A stretch of DNA of 64,000 nucleotides from Rhodobacter sp. 24-YEA-8 (GCF_900105075.1 NZ_FNSK01000001.1:509001-573000); one strand, 5' to 3'; shown: positions 55,560 to 63,758, numbered from the stretch's first letter. Numbers and translations: made by a program. Notes: generated from the letters alone by a model not told the origin.

Positions 55560-55763
55560 TCAGTATTGGCGGCAGCCGCAGTGTCGATGTCGAATCTCGC
55601 CGATTTTACTTCTGAGAGGTTCTGTCGGACCGCTCGTTGCTGGGCTGCGAACCATGTGGGCAGTGGGCGGATAAGCGAAGTCTTCTGCACGGGCTTCGTT
55701 ACGGGCGCGATAGACGTCTCGGGCTTTGCATTCGGTTCTCTGTGTAGAGAAGAAGCACTCCAT
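55560..55763 (-). pseudogene. Decayed IS3-family transposase C-terminal fragment
   Basis: The minus-strand frame reads MECFFSTQRTECKARDVYRA followed by RNEARAEDFAY. This matches the end of IS3-type OrfB proteins (CFFSxLKTE...VYRTRxEARADVFDY). The sequence then loses the expected YNPxRRHSxLGY block, so it is a relic. No terminal inverted repeat was found around it. Confidence 0.65.
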
Positions 55764-57014
55764 TGCAGAATTATCCCGGACCTTGCCCGCACGGCTCGAG
55801 CTCGCAGCCAGTGGAAGTCTGGAGGCTCTGGCCTGGCGCTGACGAGGGCCGTTTTCTGAATTCTGAACCGACGCTGGCGGCGCCGGCCAGCGGCGTTCCG
55901 ACGCTATAGCTCAAGCGCAAAGCCGCCGGGGCAAAGAAGCCACGTGTTGGGCCGATCTGTGTAGCAGAGGTCGCGCCGCTGCTGGTCACCTGCGGCAGGT
56001 ACTTATCCGTCTTTCCCCCGCGCCACGTGTCAGGCCAAGGAGGCGTCAGGAAGCATCAAAGAAACGGGGCGCCCCATTCCCTGAGCGCCCCGCAAGTCCA
56101 ACAGGGAAAACGACGATCCGATGTGGTCCATCGGTTGTCACGGGGAAAACCAGCAGACAGCGATCTGGTTCCCTGAGAGATGTGATGACGCTGCGGAAAA
56201 CATGAGAATAAGCAAGATGACGCCATTGGAGATCAGCCTGCCCGACGCGGCGGCTGGCCGATGTGAAAGGCACTGACCTGTTGTCCCGCCGCGCGCCAGC
56301 GCTGACCAACAGATGGACACGGTCGATGCTGGGATTTTCGACGACCCATATTTGCGACGCTCTGCTCTCAGCGTGCTTCCGCCCGACACCAAAAGACGGC
56401 GTACACTGCGATGGATCGCGACTGGCGCGGGCTGATCACGCGGCGGCACTGGCGGTCTCGCCGGATGACCGGGCGGTGGTGAACATGGCCCGGCTGACAG
56501 CCCTGTTGAGGCAAGGCGCCAGGTCTGATCCCGCTTTCGTGGCGACAGGTCAGATACCATTCCGCAGTGGTCGCTCCATACCCATAAGTGCTGCCTGAGC
56601 TTGACCGCGCAGCCGGCGGCACGGGCAAACTCAGGCAGCACAGATGGCGCGTCCCCGGCGCCTGCCGACGCGACATAGCGCGCGCGGCTTGATTTGCCTG
56701 ATCGTCCTCTCCTGACACAGGTAAGTTGGGTGCTTTCGGGCAGGGGGTCAGATGAGTGGGCATGGACGACCAGGGAATTGGTCTTATCATTGTTCATTGT
56801 ATGTTCGCGTCGCGCACTGGCTGTGCGCTCACCCGTTCCCGGCTCAGCGCGGATTGATTGCGGCTGACATCCGGATTGCAGACCCCTCGGGCAACCGGGA
56901 GCTTGTTGGCTCAAGAACAGAACAGGGCCAGAACGGGAATGTTGAGAACATTGTTGAGAGCGGGCCTTGCGGATTTTTCAATGGTCGTCTAAACGATTGA
57001 TCAATCTGGACAAC
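55764..57014. other. Gene-free region between the AAA+ cluster and tRNA-Cys
   Basis: About 1.25 kb without a recognisable gene in either strand; open frames here have the skewed composition of chance frames. One clear dyad, CGGGGCGC / GCGCCCCG with a 12-nt loop, is at 56065-56092. The end of the stretch (56740-57010) is lower in GC and should hold the tRNA promoter. Confidence 0.5.
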
Positions 57015-57088
57015 GGCGGGTTGGCGGAGAGGTTACGCAGCGGATTGCAAATCCGTGAAGACCGGTTCGATTCCGGTACCCGCCTCCA
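57015..57088 (+). tRNA. tRNA-Cys (anticodon GCA)
   Basis: A 74-nt cloverleaf. The acceptor stem GGCGGGT pairs with ACCCGCC, followed by T and the encoded CCA at 57086-57088. The D arm lies in TGGCGGAGAGGTTACGCA. The anticodon arm GCGGA-TTGCAAA-TCCGT gives anticodon GCA, and the T arm is CCGGTTCGATTCCGG. An integrase gene lies 63 bp beyond its 3' end, the normal layout for an element integrated at a tRNA 3' end. Confidence 0.97.
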
Positions 57089-57150
57089 AATCTTTTCAAT
57101 CACTTAGTTATCCTCTCGTTGCTGAACGGCATCGCCGTTTACAGTTGCGT

Positions 57151-58233
57151 TTACATTTCATCTTTTTTCGCGGCCTTTTTGGCGGCATCCAGTTTCTCCA
57201 AGACCTCATCCGTCTCGGCTGGTGAAACCATCGCATAATGCTCGATCACAGCCGATGCATGCTTCAGGCTCCAGCCCATGATGGTTGCGATCTGACGCAG
57301 TGACATGTCCAGATTGAGCAGTCTCGTGGCTGCCGTGCCCCGTGCGTCTTGAAGGCGCAGATCATATCCAAGCGCCGCAGGCGTCAGCCCCGCCTTGTCC
57401 CGCCACTGCCGAAGCCCTTCAGACGCGCGATGCTCCGTCAACGGTTTGCCGTTGGTGTTGGTCAGAATGAGGTCACGTCCTTCAGGCGTCGCATCAATCA
57501 CTTCGGCCATAGCCTGCGTCACAGGGATGATCGCCATCTGATTCCTCTTGTTCGTCCGGATAACGATCCGCCGCCCCTTTTGTGTGTCCTCAATGTGCGC
57601 CCGCGACAAACGGATAAGATCCCCTACGGGTAGTCCGGTCTCGCACGCGGCGACCAGTAGCCTACATACCCAATCGGGAGCCTTTGCTATGACGGTTTCA
57701 ATAAAGGCTGTGGTCCAGACAATGAGTGACCTATCTACCTCATACACCTTGGAAAATCCTCCACAGTAGTGAACACGGAGCTTGCCAGCTTCCTTCCACG
57801 CCCAGTTGAGAATCCGTGTCACAACCGTTCCCGAATAGTCGTACTGTCGCGGGGAATGCGCCCATGCTTTTCGCCATTCGTTCACCTCGGCACGCGCCTC
57901 CGGTTCCTCGAACATCTTTGCCGGGTCATCTTTGAAGGCCTCGGCAAACCGCAGACCCCAGAGCCGATAGTCCGCTTGGGACCGTGCCCCTCGAGGCATG
58001 TGAGGGCTGGACAGGAAGTCATCGACCATCGTTGCAGTCATATAGGATTGCTTGACTTGCGGGAGCTTCACAGCCTCTGCCAAGGCGGCGAAAAAGGCCG
58101 GATCGTCCGGATACCGCTGCGTCGAGGCCCAGAATTTCGGGCCACCGCGCCAAGCATAGAAATGGAATTTCGGCCCGTTGTTGGTCATGCGCCGCACGCA
58201 GTGAACTCCCTTTGGCAACCTAAAGCGCGCCAT
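57151..58233 (-). CDS. Tyrosine recombinase / integrase of the tRNA-Cys island
   Basis: A 360-aa site-specific recombinase reading toward the tRNA. The SAM-like N-terminal DNA-binding region is followed by the catalytic domain (about 180-345). The active-site tyrosine is in ASAVIEHYAMV, and the second Arg is in DARGTAATRL. The first catalytic Arg, expected in TGLRxGDL, is replaced by Pro (CETGLPVGDLIRL), and the HxxR histidine position reads Q. It is therefore full length but may be inactive, or it belongs to a divergent branch. It overlaps the excisionase-like gene by 14 bp. Confidence 0.9.
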   Translation of the reverse strand: MARFRLPKGVHCVRRMTNNGPKFHFYAWRGGPKFWASTQRYPDDPAFFAALAEAVKLPQVKQSYMTATMVDDFLSSPHMPRGARSQADYRLWGLRFAEAFKDDPAKMFEEPEARAEVNEWRKAWAHSPRQYDYSGTVVTRILNWAWKEAGKLRVHYCGGFSKVYEVDRSLIVWTTAFIETVIAKAPDWVCRLLVAACETGLPVGDLIRLSRAHIEDTQKGRRIVIRTNKRNQMAIIPVTQAMAEVIDATPEGRDLILTNTNGKPLTEHRASEGLRQWRDKAGLTPAALGYDLRLQDARGTAATRLLNLDMSLRQIATIMGWSLKHASAVIEHYAMVSPAETDEVLEKLDAAKKAAKKDEM

Positions 58234-58483
58234 TGCGGGCTCTTCGCTGCATCACGAGACTCGTCGAAATGTTGGCTTCCGGCGTGGGCACCTGCAAACC
58301 TTGCGCCTGATCCAATCGACGCCGAACCAGTCTGGGATCGTACCAACCTCGCCGTCCCGGAACCGGCACGATCTTCATCGAGCAGCACCACATCCTGAAG
58401 GCATCGCTCGGTCCGGAGTAGCCGAAGGCGCGGGCCAGATCGGCGGCAGAAATCAAGCTGATGCTTTCGACCGCGGCGCTCAT
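58220..58483 (-). CDS. Excisionase-like small DNA-binding protein
   Basis: An 87-aa protein from the ATG preceded by GGAGGGG. The segment SISLISAADLARAFGYSGPS followed by DAFRMWC resembles a MerR/Xis-type winged helix, with a basic region GRRGWYDPRLVRRRLDQ. It lies directly upstream of the integrase on the same strand and overlaps it, as excisionase genes do. A TTG 15 bp upstream is another start. Assignment rests mainly on context. Confidence 0.65.
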   Translation of the reverse strand: MSAAVESISLISAADLARAFGYSGPSDAFRMWCCSMKIVPVPGRRGWYDPRLVRRRLDQAQGLQVPTPEANISTSLVMQRRARNGAL

Positions 58484-58539
58484 TCGTGGCCCCTCCAACC
58501 CTTTGAAGTCGGCTCAACTGTTCTCGCGGCGAGGTAGTC

Positions 58540-58793
58540 CTCTATTCTACCGCAGTGGCGCAGGGGCCGAGGTCGATCTGGTCCTGACCCTGCCGGGCGG
58601 CGCGGTTTGGGCCATTGAGGTCAAGCGCAACCTCGCCCCCAAGGTCGAGCGCGGCTTCCATTCGGCCTGCGAAGACCTGCAACCCGAACGGCGGATCGTG
58701 ATCTACCCGGGCACCGAGGCTTTCCCGCTGCCGAACGGGATCGAGGTCATCTCGCTGCACCAACTGGGCCAGGACCTTCTGGCGCTGCGCTGA
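58540..58793 (+). pseudogene. C-terminal fragment of a DUF4143 / AAA+ ATP-binding protein
   Basis: From about 58540 the frame reads FYRSGAGAEVDLVLTLPGG, then WAIEVKRNLAPKVERGF and IVIYPGTEAFPLPNGIEVIS. This is the end of ATPases with a C-terminal DUF4143 restriction-nuclease-like domain (D-E-K pattern in EVDLVL and IEVKR). About 300 residues of N-terminus are missing. The break lies next to the excisionase-like gene, so it was cut when the island formed. Confidence 0.8.
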
Positions 58794-58796
58794 GGA

Positions 58797-59723
58797 TCAC
58801 TCCCGCGCCACCACCCGGAACATCCGCCCATTGTAGTGGGCGCGATCAGACAGGCCCGCCGCCCGCCATGGCCGGATTTCCTGCCCTTCCGGCACGACAA
58901 TGGTGATGCGGGATCGGGTTTCAACCAGTTGGATGCCGAGCCGGTCGCGAAGATCGGCAAACTCCTCCAGCTCCGCCACCAGCCTGTCACGTTCACCCGT
59001 CAGTTCCGACAGCTCGACACCGGCCACCGCGATGCGCCGCTCAATCTCACCCTGTTGGGCCGACAACTCCTCATGCAGGCGGGCAATCGCGCGCTGGCCT
59101 TCCTCACGGGCGCGCAGCAGCTCGGATGCATTCGCAGCGCGGATCGTATCGGCCTCCAGACCGGCCTTGTCGATCAGCCGCACGCCGCCCCATATCGCCA
59201 ACGCAATGATCGCAGCGGCGGCGAAACATGCACCGCCAAGGGCGATCCATGCCCATCGGGCTTGCCGCCGCAGCAAAGCCGCGTTGGCGTCGATCTGTTC
59301 ACCAAGAGCCTGATGGCGCTGATCAATTTCCTCGGCAGCCTGTAACGCTTCGGCGGCGAGCTTCCCAGCATTGGAAAATTCCAGAACCCGGTCGATGAAT
59401 TCACCCTCCAGCATCGTCCTGATGCCGTCTGCATGTTCCGTAAGCGCGGATTTCTGGTGATCCAGCTCGGCACCCGCCTGCATCTTTGCCAGGGAGAGGG
59501 TTCCCGCCGCGCGGGATGCGAGGGGTTTTTCCCAGTCGTGACCGGCCAGCAGGTGAATGTCCTCGCCCGCCTCGATCCGGTCAGAGAAGGCCAGAGCGGC
59601 GAAGATCTCCCGCCGCCCGGGTGCAAGCTCGGTTTCCGCGCCATAGGGGAACGCCGCCCGAAGGTGGGTTGCCCCACCCTCGCTGCGCAATTCCAGCCCG
59701 CCGAGAGACGCACCCCAGAGCAT
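58797..59723 (-). CDS. Chimera of prohead protease N-terminus and mobilisation-type membrane coiled-coil protein
   Basis: About 308 aa from the ATG at 59723 (MLWGASLGGLELRSEGG). The first 78 residues match the start of HK97-type prohead proteases: REIFAALAFSDRIEAGED and LLAGHDWEKPLASRAAGTLS. The frame then passes without a stop into an unrelated protein with helical FIDRVLEFSNAGKLAAEALQ, a membrane span WAWIALGGACFAAAAIIALA, a long coiled coil (EELSAQQGEIERRIAVAG) and a basic end (RAHYNGRMFRVVARE). The second part looks like a plasmid mobilisation accessory protein; I infer this from style and the nearby mob genes. The protease lacks its catalytic end. Confidence 0.7.
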   Translation of the reverse strand: MLWGASLGGLELRSEGGATHLRAAFPYGAETELAPGRREIFAALAFSDRIEAGEDIHLLAGHDWEKPLASRAAGTLSLAKMQAGAELDHQKSALTEHADGIRTMLEGEFIDRVLEFSNAGKLAAEALQAAEEIDQRHQALGEQIDANAALLRRQARWAWIALGGACFAAAAIIALAIWGGVRLIDKAGLEADTIRAANASELLRAREEGQRAIARLHEELSAQQGEIERRIAVAGVELSELTGERDRLVAELEEFADLRDRLGIQLVETRSRITIVVPEGQEIRPWRAAGLSDRAHYNGRMFRVVARE

Positions 59724-59748
59724 TATTCCGCCGCCAACTGCAGGCCGG

Positions 59749-59970
59749 TCAGCAGCTGCAGCGCGTTTCCAGCTCGGCACCGGCGGCGCGGCGTTCGGTG
59801 CTTTCCGAGGTCAGGGCGGCACGGAAACGGACTTCATTGGACTGAAACTCTTTGTCCAGCTCATCCATTTCCTTGGTTTCGTCCTCGGTCGGCTTTTCCT
59901 TGCCAGCGAGGTTTGCCAGCTTCTGGCGGATCTCCGATTGGCGACGGGTGATTTTGACGGATTCCAGCAT
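59749..59970 (-). pseudogene. N-terminal fragment of a phage major capsid protein
   Basis: 73 aa: MLESVKITRRQSEIRQKLAN, then KEKPTEDETKEMDELDKEFQ and RFRAALTSESTERRAAGAEL. This is the delta (scaffold) domain start of HK97-fold capsid proteins in rhodobacterial prophages. It stops at ELETRCSC, while the full protein is about 400 aa. The last bases run into LLTGLQLAAE-stop in another frame, probably the end of a portal gene, so a deletion joined the two. Confidence 0.75.
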
Positions 59971-59972
59971 GT

Positions 59973-60206
59973 TTACTCCTTAGCCGGGGTTGCGGGTTCC
60001 GCTGCCAGATCGGCAACGGCATCAGCCCAAGCACGTTGCTCGGGGTCGTTTCGGACGGGCGCGAAGCCCATTTCTTTGCGGGTTTTCGAGGCATGGCAGC
60101 GGCTGCACAGCGCCTGGAGGTTTGCCGGGTCGAATGCCCGGTCAGGGGCTTTGCGCACCGGCTGAATGTGGTCGATTTCGAGGCGCCCTTTTCGGGTGGG
60201 TAGCTA
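59973..60206 (-). pseudogene. HNH endonuclease fragment
   Basis: The frame after a stop near 60208 reads LPTRKGRLEIDHIQPVRKAP, then DPANLQALCSRCHASKTRKE. This gives the HNH motif (DH...N...H) of small phage-linked endonucleases. The N-terminus (about 30-40 residues with the first zinc cysteines) is missing, and no start lies at the proper place. The end (AADLAAEPATPAKE-type) is normal. Confidence 0.75.
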
Positions 60207-60370
60207 TGATCGGAGGCTATCAGCCCGCTCAGAAATGGCTTAAGGATCGCAAGGGCCGCGCCTTGGGCTTTGATGACGTGAAACACTATCGGGCGATCAT
60301 CAAAATCCTGCTGGAAACATCGCAGATCATGGGCACAATCAGCATGACGCTGGATGCCTCCACGATATAG
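60206..60370 (+). pseudogene. C-terminal fragment of a type ISP restriction-modification / DNA methylase protein
   Basis: 54 aa: MIGGYQPAQKWLKDRKGRAL, then FDDVKHYRAIIKILLETSQIM. This short end matches the C-terminus of large type ISP restriction-modification enzymes (IGGYQPAQKWLKDRKGR...). More than 1000 residues are missing upstream. It abuts the HNH fragment head to head, marking a deletion junction. Confidence 0.7.
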
Positions 60371-60449
60371 CGGAAACAAAAAAAGAGGGTGCGCGCTTTC
60401 GTGCCCCCTTTATGCTATGATAAAGCAAGGTGGAGTATTTCAGCCTCGT

Positions 60450-60725
60450 CTATCGGGCCACGATTCCGGCGATGATGGATAATATAATCCCACCCGCCGC
60501 CACCACGTTCGCAATAGCCCGGATGGCGGGCATCAGCGGTTTGGGCCTGACTATGGCCTGCACCAGTGCGACCAATCGCCGTGAAGCCCCCAGTCTTGTA
60601 AGGTCGGCATCATTGGCAATGGTATCGGCAAGAAGAACCAAAGCCTCATCTCGAATGTGCAACCCGCGCACACGGTAGTCGTTGAGGATATCGGATAGGT
60701 CTGGGATCATAAGGGCAAGCCCCAT
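60450..60725 (-). CDS. Uncharacterised protein with C-terminal membrane span, 5' end probably lost
   Basis: 91 aa from the ATG at 60725, ending with the span AIANVVAAGGIILSIIAGIV. The frame is open upstream to a stop at 60951-60953 with sensible sequence (for example WPQDDDSLRNTARHEAFHLS) but no ATG, GTG or TTG there. So either the annotated start is internal or the N-terminus was lost. No family recognised. Confidence 0.45.
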   Translation of the reverse strand: MGLALMIPDLSDILNDYRVRGLHIRDEALVLLADTIANDADLTRLGASRRLVALVQAIVRPKPLMPAIRAIANVVAAGGIILSIIAGIVAR

Positions 60726-61115
60726 AGCCTCATCCCTGATCGCGTCGATATCCTGCCACCTCCCCGATTCATCAATGACGAGAAGTGAAAGATGAAATGC
60801 CTCGTGCCTGGCTGTGTTCCGCAGGGAGTCATCGTCCTGTGGCCAAAGCAGGCTTATCGAATTATTATTGCAAGTTCTGAGCAGTCCCGGATTCGATTTT
60901 TCATCGAAATATTTTAGCCGATGCCAAATTCCAGAAATTTTGGCTATGCTCTACCAAATCTGCATGTGTCGTATGAATCCCGGCCCCATGCCTTGTTTCC
61001 ATAAATACGCCAACTTATAATAGTGAGATATGGTATCAAGATCAGCAAGAAATGTTTTTACCGGACAAATGCCGGATAAAACTCGCCTACGGATATAAAG
61101 GGTAAGGATGGTGCT
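60726..61115. other. A/T-rich region between the truncated gene and mobC
   Basis: About 390 bp. The 60850-61090 part is the lowest-GC stretch of the window (for example tcgaattattattgcaag). It lies directly upstream of the mobC-like gene, where an origin of transfer and the mob promoter are expected. No clean nick-site motif was recognised. The 60726-60950 part is still open in the minus-strand frame described for 60450-60725. Confidence 0.4.
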
Positions 61116-61433
61116 ATGGTCGCACGACCGCATCGCATTGAATTTCGGGCCGCGCCCGAAGAATGGCGATCCGTCAATGAAAAGGCAAAACGGATCGGAA
61201 TGCCTGTGGCAACTTATGCGCGGCATTCTGCCTTGATGCAGCCGATGCCCGAGCAATCAACTAGGATCGACGCCGAGGCCGTCGCCGCGCTCAATCGGCT
61301 CGGCGGCAATCTCAATCAAATTGCCAAAAGTGCGAACGGACGTGGCCTGACTCCGCAACAGGTGCAGGCCTTGGCCATCCTTGGGCGCAAGATCAATGAC
61401 ACCGTGAATAGCCTGAAAGGACTGATGAAATGA
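61116..61433 (+). CDS. mobC: MobC-like relaxosome accessory protein
   Basis: 105 aa. The N-terminal ribbon-helix-helix is seen in HRIEFRAAPEEWRSVNEKAK and RIGMPVATYARHSAL. The C-terminal MobC block LNRLGGNLNQIAKSANGRGL is followed by LAILGRKINDTVNSLKGLM. Such proteins help the relaxase open DNA at oriT. It overlaps the next gene by 4 bp and leads into a truncated relaxase, so the transfer unit is no longer functional by itself. Confidence 0.9.
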   Translation: MVARPHRIEFRAAPEEWRSVNEKAKRIGMPVATYARHSALMQPMPEQSTRIDAEAVAALNRLGGNLNQIAKSANGRGLTPQQVQALAILGRKINDTVNSLKGLMK

Positions 61434-61852
61434 CCGCATTTCCCGTTACAATCCCCAAATCTCTTGAAAAATATGCCGCTGAAGCCGAGCGGGCAGTGGT
61501 CGCGGTATCCCGCGAGCTAAAGGTTCATATTGCCTGCGAGCAGGAGTGCTTCCGGTCGTTGATGGCAACGACATCCAGCGAGGAAATCAGAAAGGCGATC
61601 TATATCGTCAGTGAAGATGGCGCGTGCGACCTCCTGAGTTTCGCAAAGGACAACTGGATTCGCGCTGAGAACGACATGTTTCAGCGGGGTGGCGGCATCG
61701 ACATATGCGACATGAATGTCATCTATGTCGGATCAAGCGACGCAAAGGAGGCCTTGACCGAGTTTGCGATCCTGATCGGGTCACATAGCGTCATGAACAC
61801 TATTTCCATTCCGGCGGAACGGGCGCGAGAAATGGCCCTGAGGCGATCATGA
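61430..61852 (+). CDS. Hypothetical protein between mobC and the relaxase gene
   Basis: 140 aa, acidic, no membrane span. MTAFPVTIPKSLEKYAAEAE is followed by a helical region and a possible strand pair around ICDMNVIYVGSSDAKEALTE. It overlaps mobC and the relaxase gene by 4 bp each, so it belongs to the mob operon. I do not recognise a family. Confidence 0.7.
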   Translation: MTAFPVTIPKSLEKYAAEAERAVVAVSRELKVHIACEQECFRSLMATTSSEEIRKAIYIVSEDGACDLLSFAKDNWIRAENDMFQRGGGIDICDMNVIYVGSSDAKEALTEFAILIGSHSVMNTISIPAERAREMALRRS

Positions 61853-62154
61853 TTGCAAAGATCAGTAAGGGTAGTGATTTTTCAGGACTGGCGCGATACT
61901 TGACCAAGAACGAGCGCGGGAATGTCCTCGCGCTCGACAACCTGTCATCGGATACGCCCGATGATGCGGCGGGCGAAATGCAAGTTGCGGCGGCGGTGTC
62001 GCGTCGCACGAAAAGCCCGGTCATGCATGTAGTGGTCAGCTATGCTCCGGGTGAGAAGCCTACCGATGACCAGATGCGCGCCGATGGACGTGAGGTTTTG
62101 CGCGAACTGGGCTTGTCGGAAAACCAAGCGGTGGTGATCGCCACAATGCTCTGA
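61849..62154 (+). pseudogene. Relaxase (MobA-type) N-terminal fragment
   Basis: 101 aa. The start MIAKISKGSDFSGLARYLTK is the conserved beginning of MOBP-like relaxases, with the likely nicking Tyr in ARYLTK. SPVMHVVVSYAPGEKPTDDQ and LGLSENQAVVIAT follow. At that point a HxDxxHxH metal triad should come, but the frame ends at ATML-stop and the next bases belong to a phage gene. The truncation removes the catalytic metal site. Confidence 0.85.
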
Positions 62155-62170
62155 CGCGCAGGAGGCGCCT

Positions 62171-62308
62171 TTGACTGACATAACGCCGCCCGATCCCGGC
62201 CTGATTGCAACCATCAACCAATTCATCGGCGGGGCCGCGACTGCGCTGCTGGCCGCGTTCTCTGGTCGCGCGATGTATCACGCGGGCGAAGTCCGGGCCC
62301 GGCGCCGG
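62171..62308 (+). pseudogene. Phage holin-like protein, truncated by the IS element
   Basis: It starts with TTG after GGAGG: TDITPPDPGLIATINQFIGG, then a hydrophobic stretch AATALLAAFSGRAMYHAGEV and RARRR, when the IS left end begins at 62309. I know this opening from small membrane proteins in rhodobacterial prophages, usually called holin-like. About 60 residues are lost. Confidence 0.6.
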
Positions 62309-62376
62309 TGGAATGCGCCCACTGAAGTGGTCCAGCCACAGGGATATGCTTATCCCGTTTTCAGGAGGACCAGATT

Positions 62377-62655
62377 ATGGCTGGCAAGCGAGAGAAGCCC
62401 GAAGCTATCGTTCTGAAGCTGCGGCAAGTTGAAGTGCTGCACGGCCAGGGCAAGTCGGTCTCTGATGCTGTGCGACAGATCGGAGTGACGGTGCAGACCT
62501 ATTATCGATGGCGCAAGGAATACGGCGGTATGAACCGCGATCAGCTCAAGCGGCTGAAGGATCGTGAGGCGGAGAACCAGCGGCTCAGGCGAGCGGTTTC
62601 GGATCTGCCCCCGGACAAGATGATTTTGGCTGAGGCTGCCCGGGGAAACTTTTGA
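62377..62655 (+). CDS. IS3-family transposase OrfA
   Basis: 92 aa with AGGAGG 8 nt upstream. The helix-turn-helix region is in GKSVSDAVRQIGVTVQTYYR, and a leucine-zipper-like helix follows (LKRLKDREAENQRLRRAVSD), ending in LAEAARGNF. It binds the IS ends. It overlaps orfB by 4 bp; a programmed -1 frameshift would give OrfAB. Confidence 0.92.
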   Translation: MAGKREKPEAIVLKLRQVEVLHGQGKSVSDAVRQIGVTVQTYYRWRKEYGGMNRDQLKRLKDREAENQRLRRAVSDLPPDKMILAEAARGNF

Positions 62656-63503
62656 GCCCTTCGCGCCGCCGCCAATGCATCGACCATGTGCGGCAGCCCC
62701 TGCGGATTTCCGAACGCCGGGCCTGTCGCACGCTGGGTCAGCACCGATCTACGCAGCGCAAAGTGCCCTGCGGCCTGGCCGATGAAGAGCGGCTGACCGA
62801 GGACATCATCGAGCTGGCGCGAGAGTTCGGGCGATATGGCTACCGCATGATCACCGGCATGCTGAACAACAGCGGCTGGCATGTGAACCATAAACGGGTC
62901 GAACGGATCTGGCGGCGGGAAGGGCTGAAAGTCCCGCAAAAGCAGGCCAGGAAGGGGCGGCTTTGGCTGAACGATGGCTCTTGCGTTCGGCTGAGGCCGG
63001 AGCGCCCCAATCACGTCTGGTCCTGTGATTTCGTCCAGGACCGGACCCGGGATGGGCGGATCTTCCGCACGCTCAACATCATCGACGAGTTCACGAAGGA
63101 AGCACTGGTGATCCGCGTCAAGCGCAAGCTAAACTCGACCGACGTTGTCGACGCCCTGACTGATCTGTTCATCCTGCGCGGCCCGCCCGAGTTCATAAGG
63201 TCCGACAATGGCGCCGAATTCATTGCCAAAAAGGTGCAGGCATGGATCGGGGCGGTGGGTGCCAAAACGGCATTCATTGCGCCAGGATCACCGTGGGAGA
63301 ACGGCTACTGCGAGAGTTTCAACGCCCGGTTCCGGGACGAAATGCTCAACGGCGAGGTCTTCCACACCCTGCACGAGGCACAGATCCTGATCGAAAGGTG
63401 GCGACGGCACTACAACACCGTCAGGCCCCACAGCGCTCTGAACTACCGGCCACCGGCCCCAGAGACCTTCGTGCAAATGGACCACAGGCCGACAATGCAC
63501 TAA
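62652..63503 (+). CDS. IS3-family transposase OrfB (DDE integrase core)
   Basis: 283 aa. The HTH_21-like region FGRYGYRMITGMLNNSGWHV is followed by the DDE core: first Asp in VWSCDFVQDR, second Asp in IRSDNGAEFIA, and the Glu in PWENGYCESFNARFRDEMLN. The end RRHYNTVRPHSALNYRPP is typical. All three acidic residues are present, so it should be active. It is expressed as OrfAB by frameshifting. Confidence 0.94.
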   Translation: MSPSRRRQCIDHVRQPLRISERRACRTLGQHRSTQRKVPCGLADEERLTEDIIELAREFGRYGYRMITGMLNNSGWHVNHKRVERIWRREGLKVPQKQARKGRLWLNDGSCVRLRPERPNHVWSCDFVQDRTRDGRIFRTLNIIDEFTKEALVIRVKRKLNSTDVVDALTDLFILRGPPEFIRSDNGAEFIAKKVQAWIGAVGAKTAFIAPGSPWENGYCESFNARFRDEMLNGEVFHTLHEAQILIERWRRHYNTVRPHSALNYRPPAPETFVQMDHRPTMH

Positions 63504-63537
63504 CATTCAAACCGGACCACTCAGTGGGGGCATTCCA

Positions 63538-63758
63538 AAGTATGCTTCGATTGTGCCGAACAAAGTTCGACACAACGGCTCGTGCCGAGCCGGATCATCC
63601 AGATGAAGCGTGAAGGTGATGCAGCGTTTATCCAGATCAGCGAAGCTGGTCATTCCAGATGCAGTTACTGCTAACGATTCATGACTCAGATCATACTTCC
63701 AGAATGAAGTTGATTGTGAATTATAATTAAAATTCAATGATTTGATTCTTTCAGACAT
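63538..63758 (-). CDS. Open frame of unknown function, 3' end cut by the IS
   Basis: 73 host-side codons from the ATG at 63758: MSERIKSLNFNYNSQSTSFW, then DLSHESLAVTASGMTSFADL and HLDDPARHEPLCRTLFGTIE. The frame then enters the IS right end and stops at 63507. The lower GC and amino-acid use differ from core genes. It may be a real gene disrupted by the IS; no family recognised. Confidence 0.4.

Larger units (their letters stand above)
62309..63537 (+). mobile_element. IS3-family insertion sequence, 1229 bp
   Basis: The terminal inverted repeats are readable. The left end is TGGAATGCGCCCACTGAAGT and the right end, on the other strand, is TGGAATGCCCCCACTGAGTG. The element holds orfA and orfB in the usual IS3 overlap. 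The flanks (ccgg on the left, aagt on the right) do not form the 3-4 bp target duplication expected of a simple insertion. Confidence 0.9.

Noticed and set aside
55386..55859. 157-codon open frame on the plus strand
   Set aside because: It is antisense to a recognisable IS3 transposase relic and has no family-like sequence.
56138..56914. 258-codon open frame on the minus strand upstream of tRNA-Cys
   Set aside because: Composition (Pro, Arg, Ser, Gly) is that of a non-coding frame and no motif was found.
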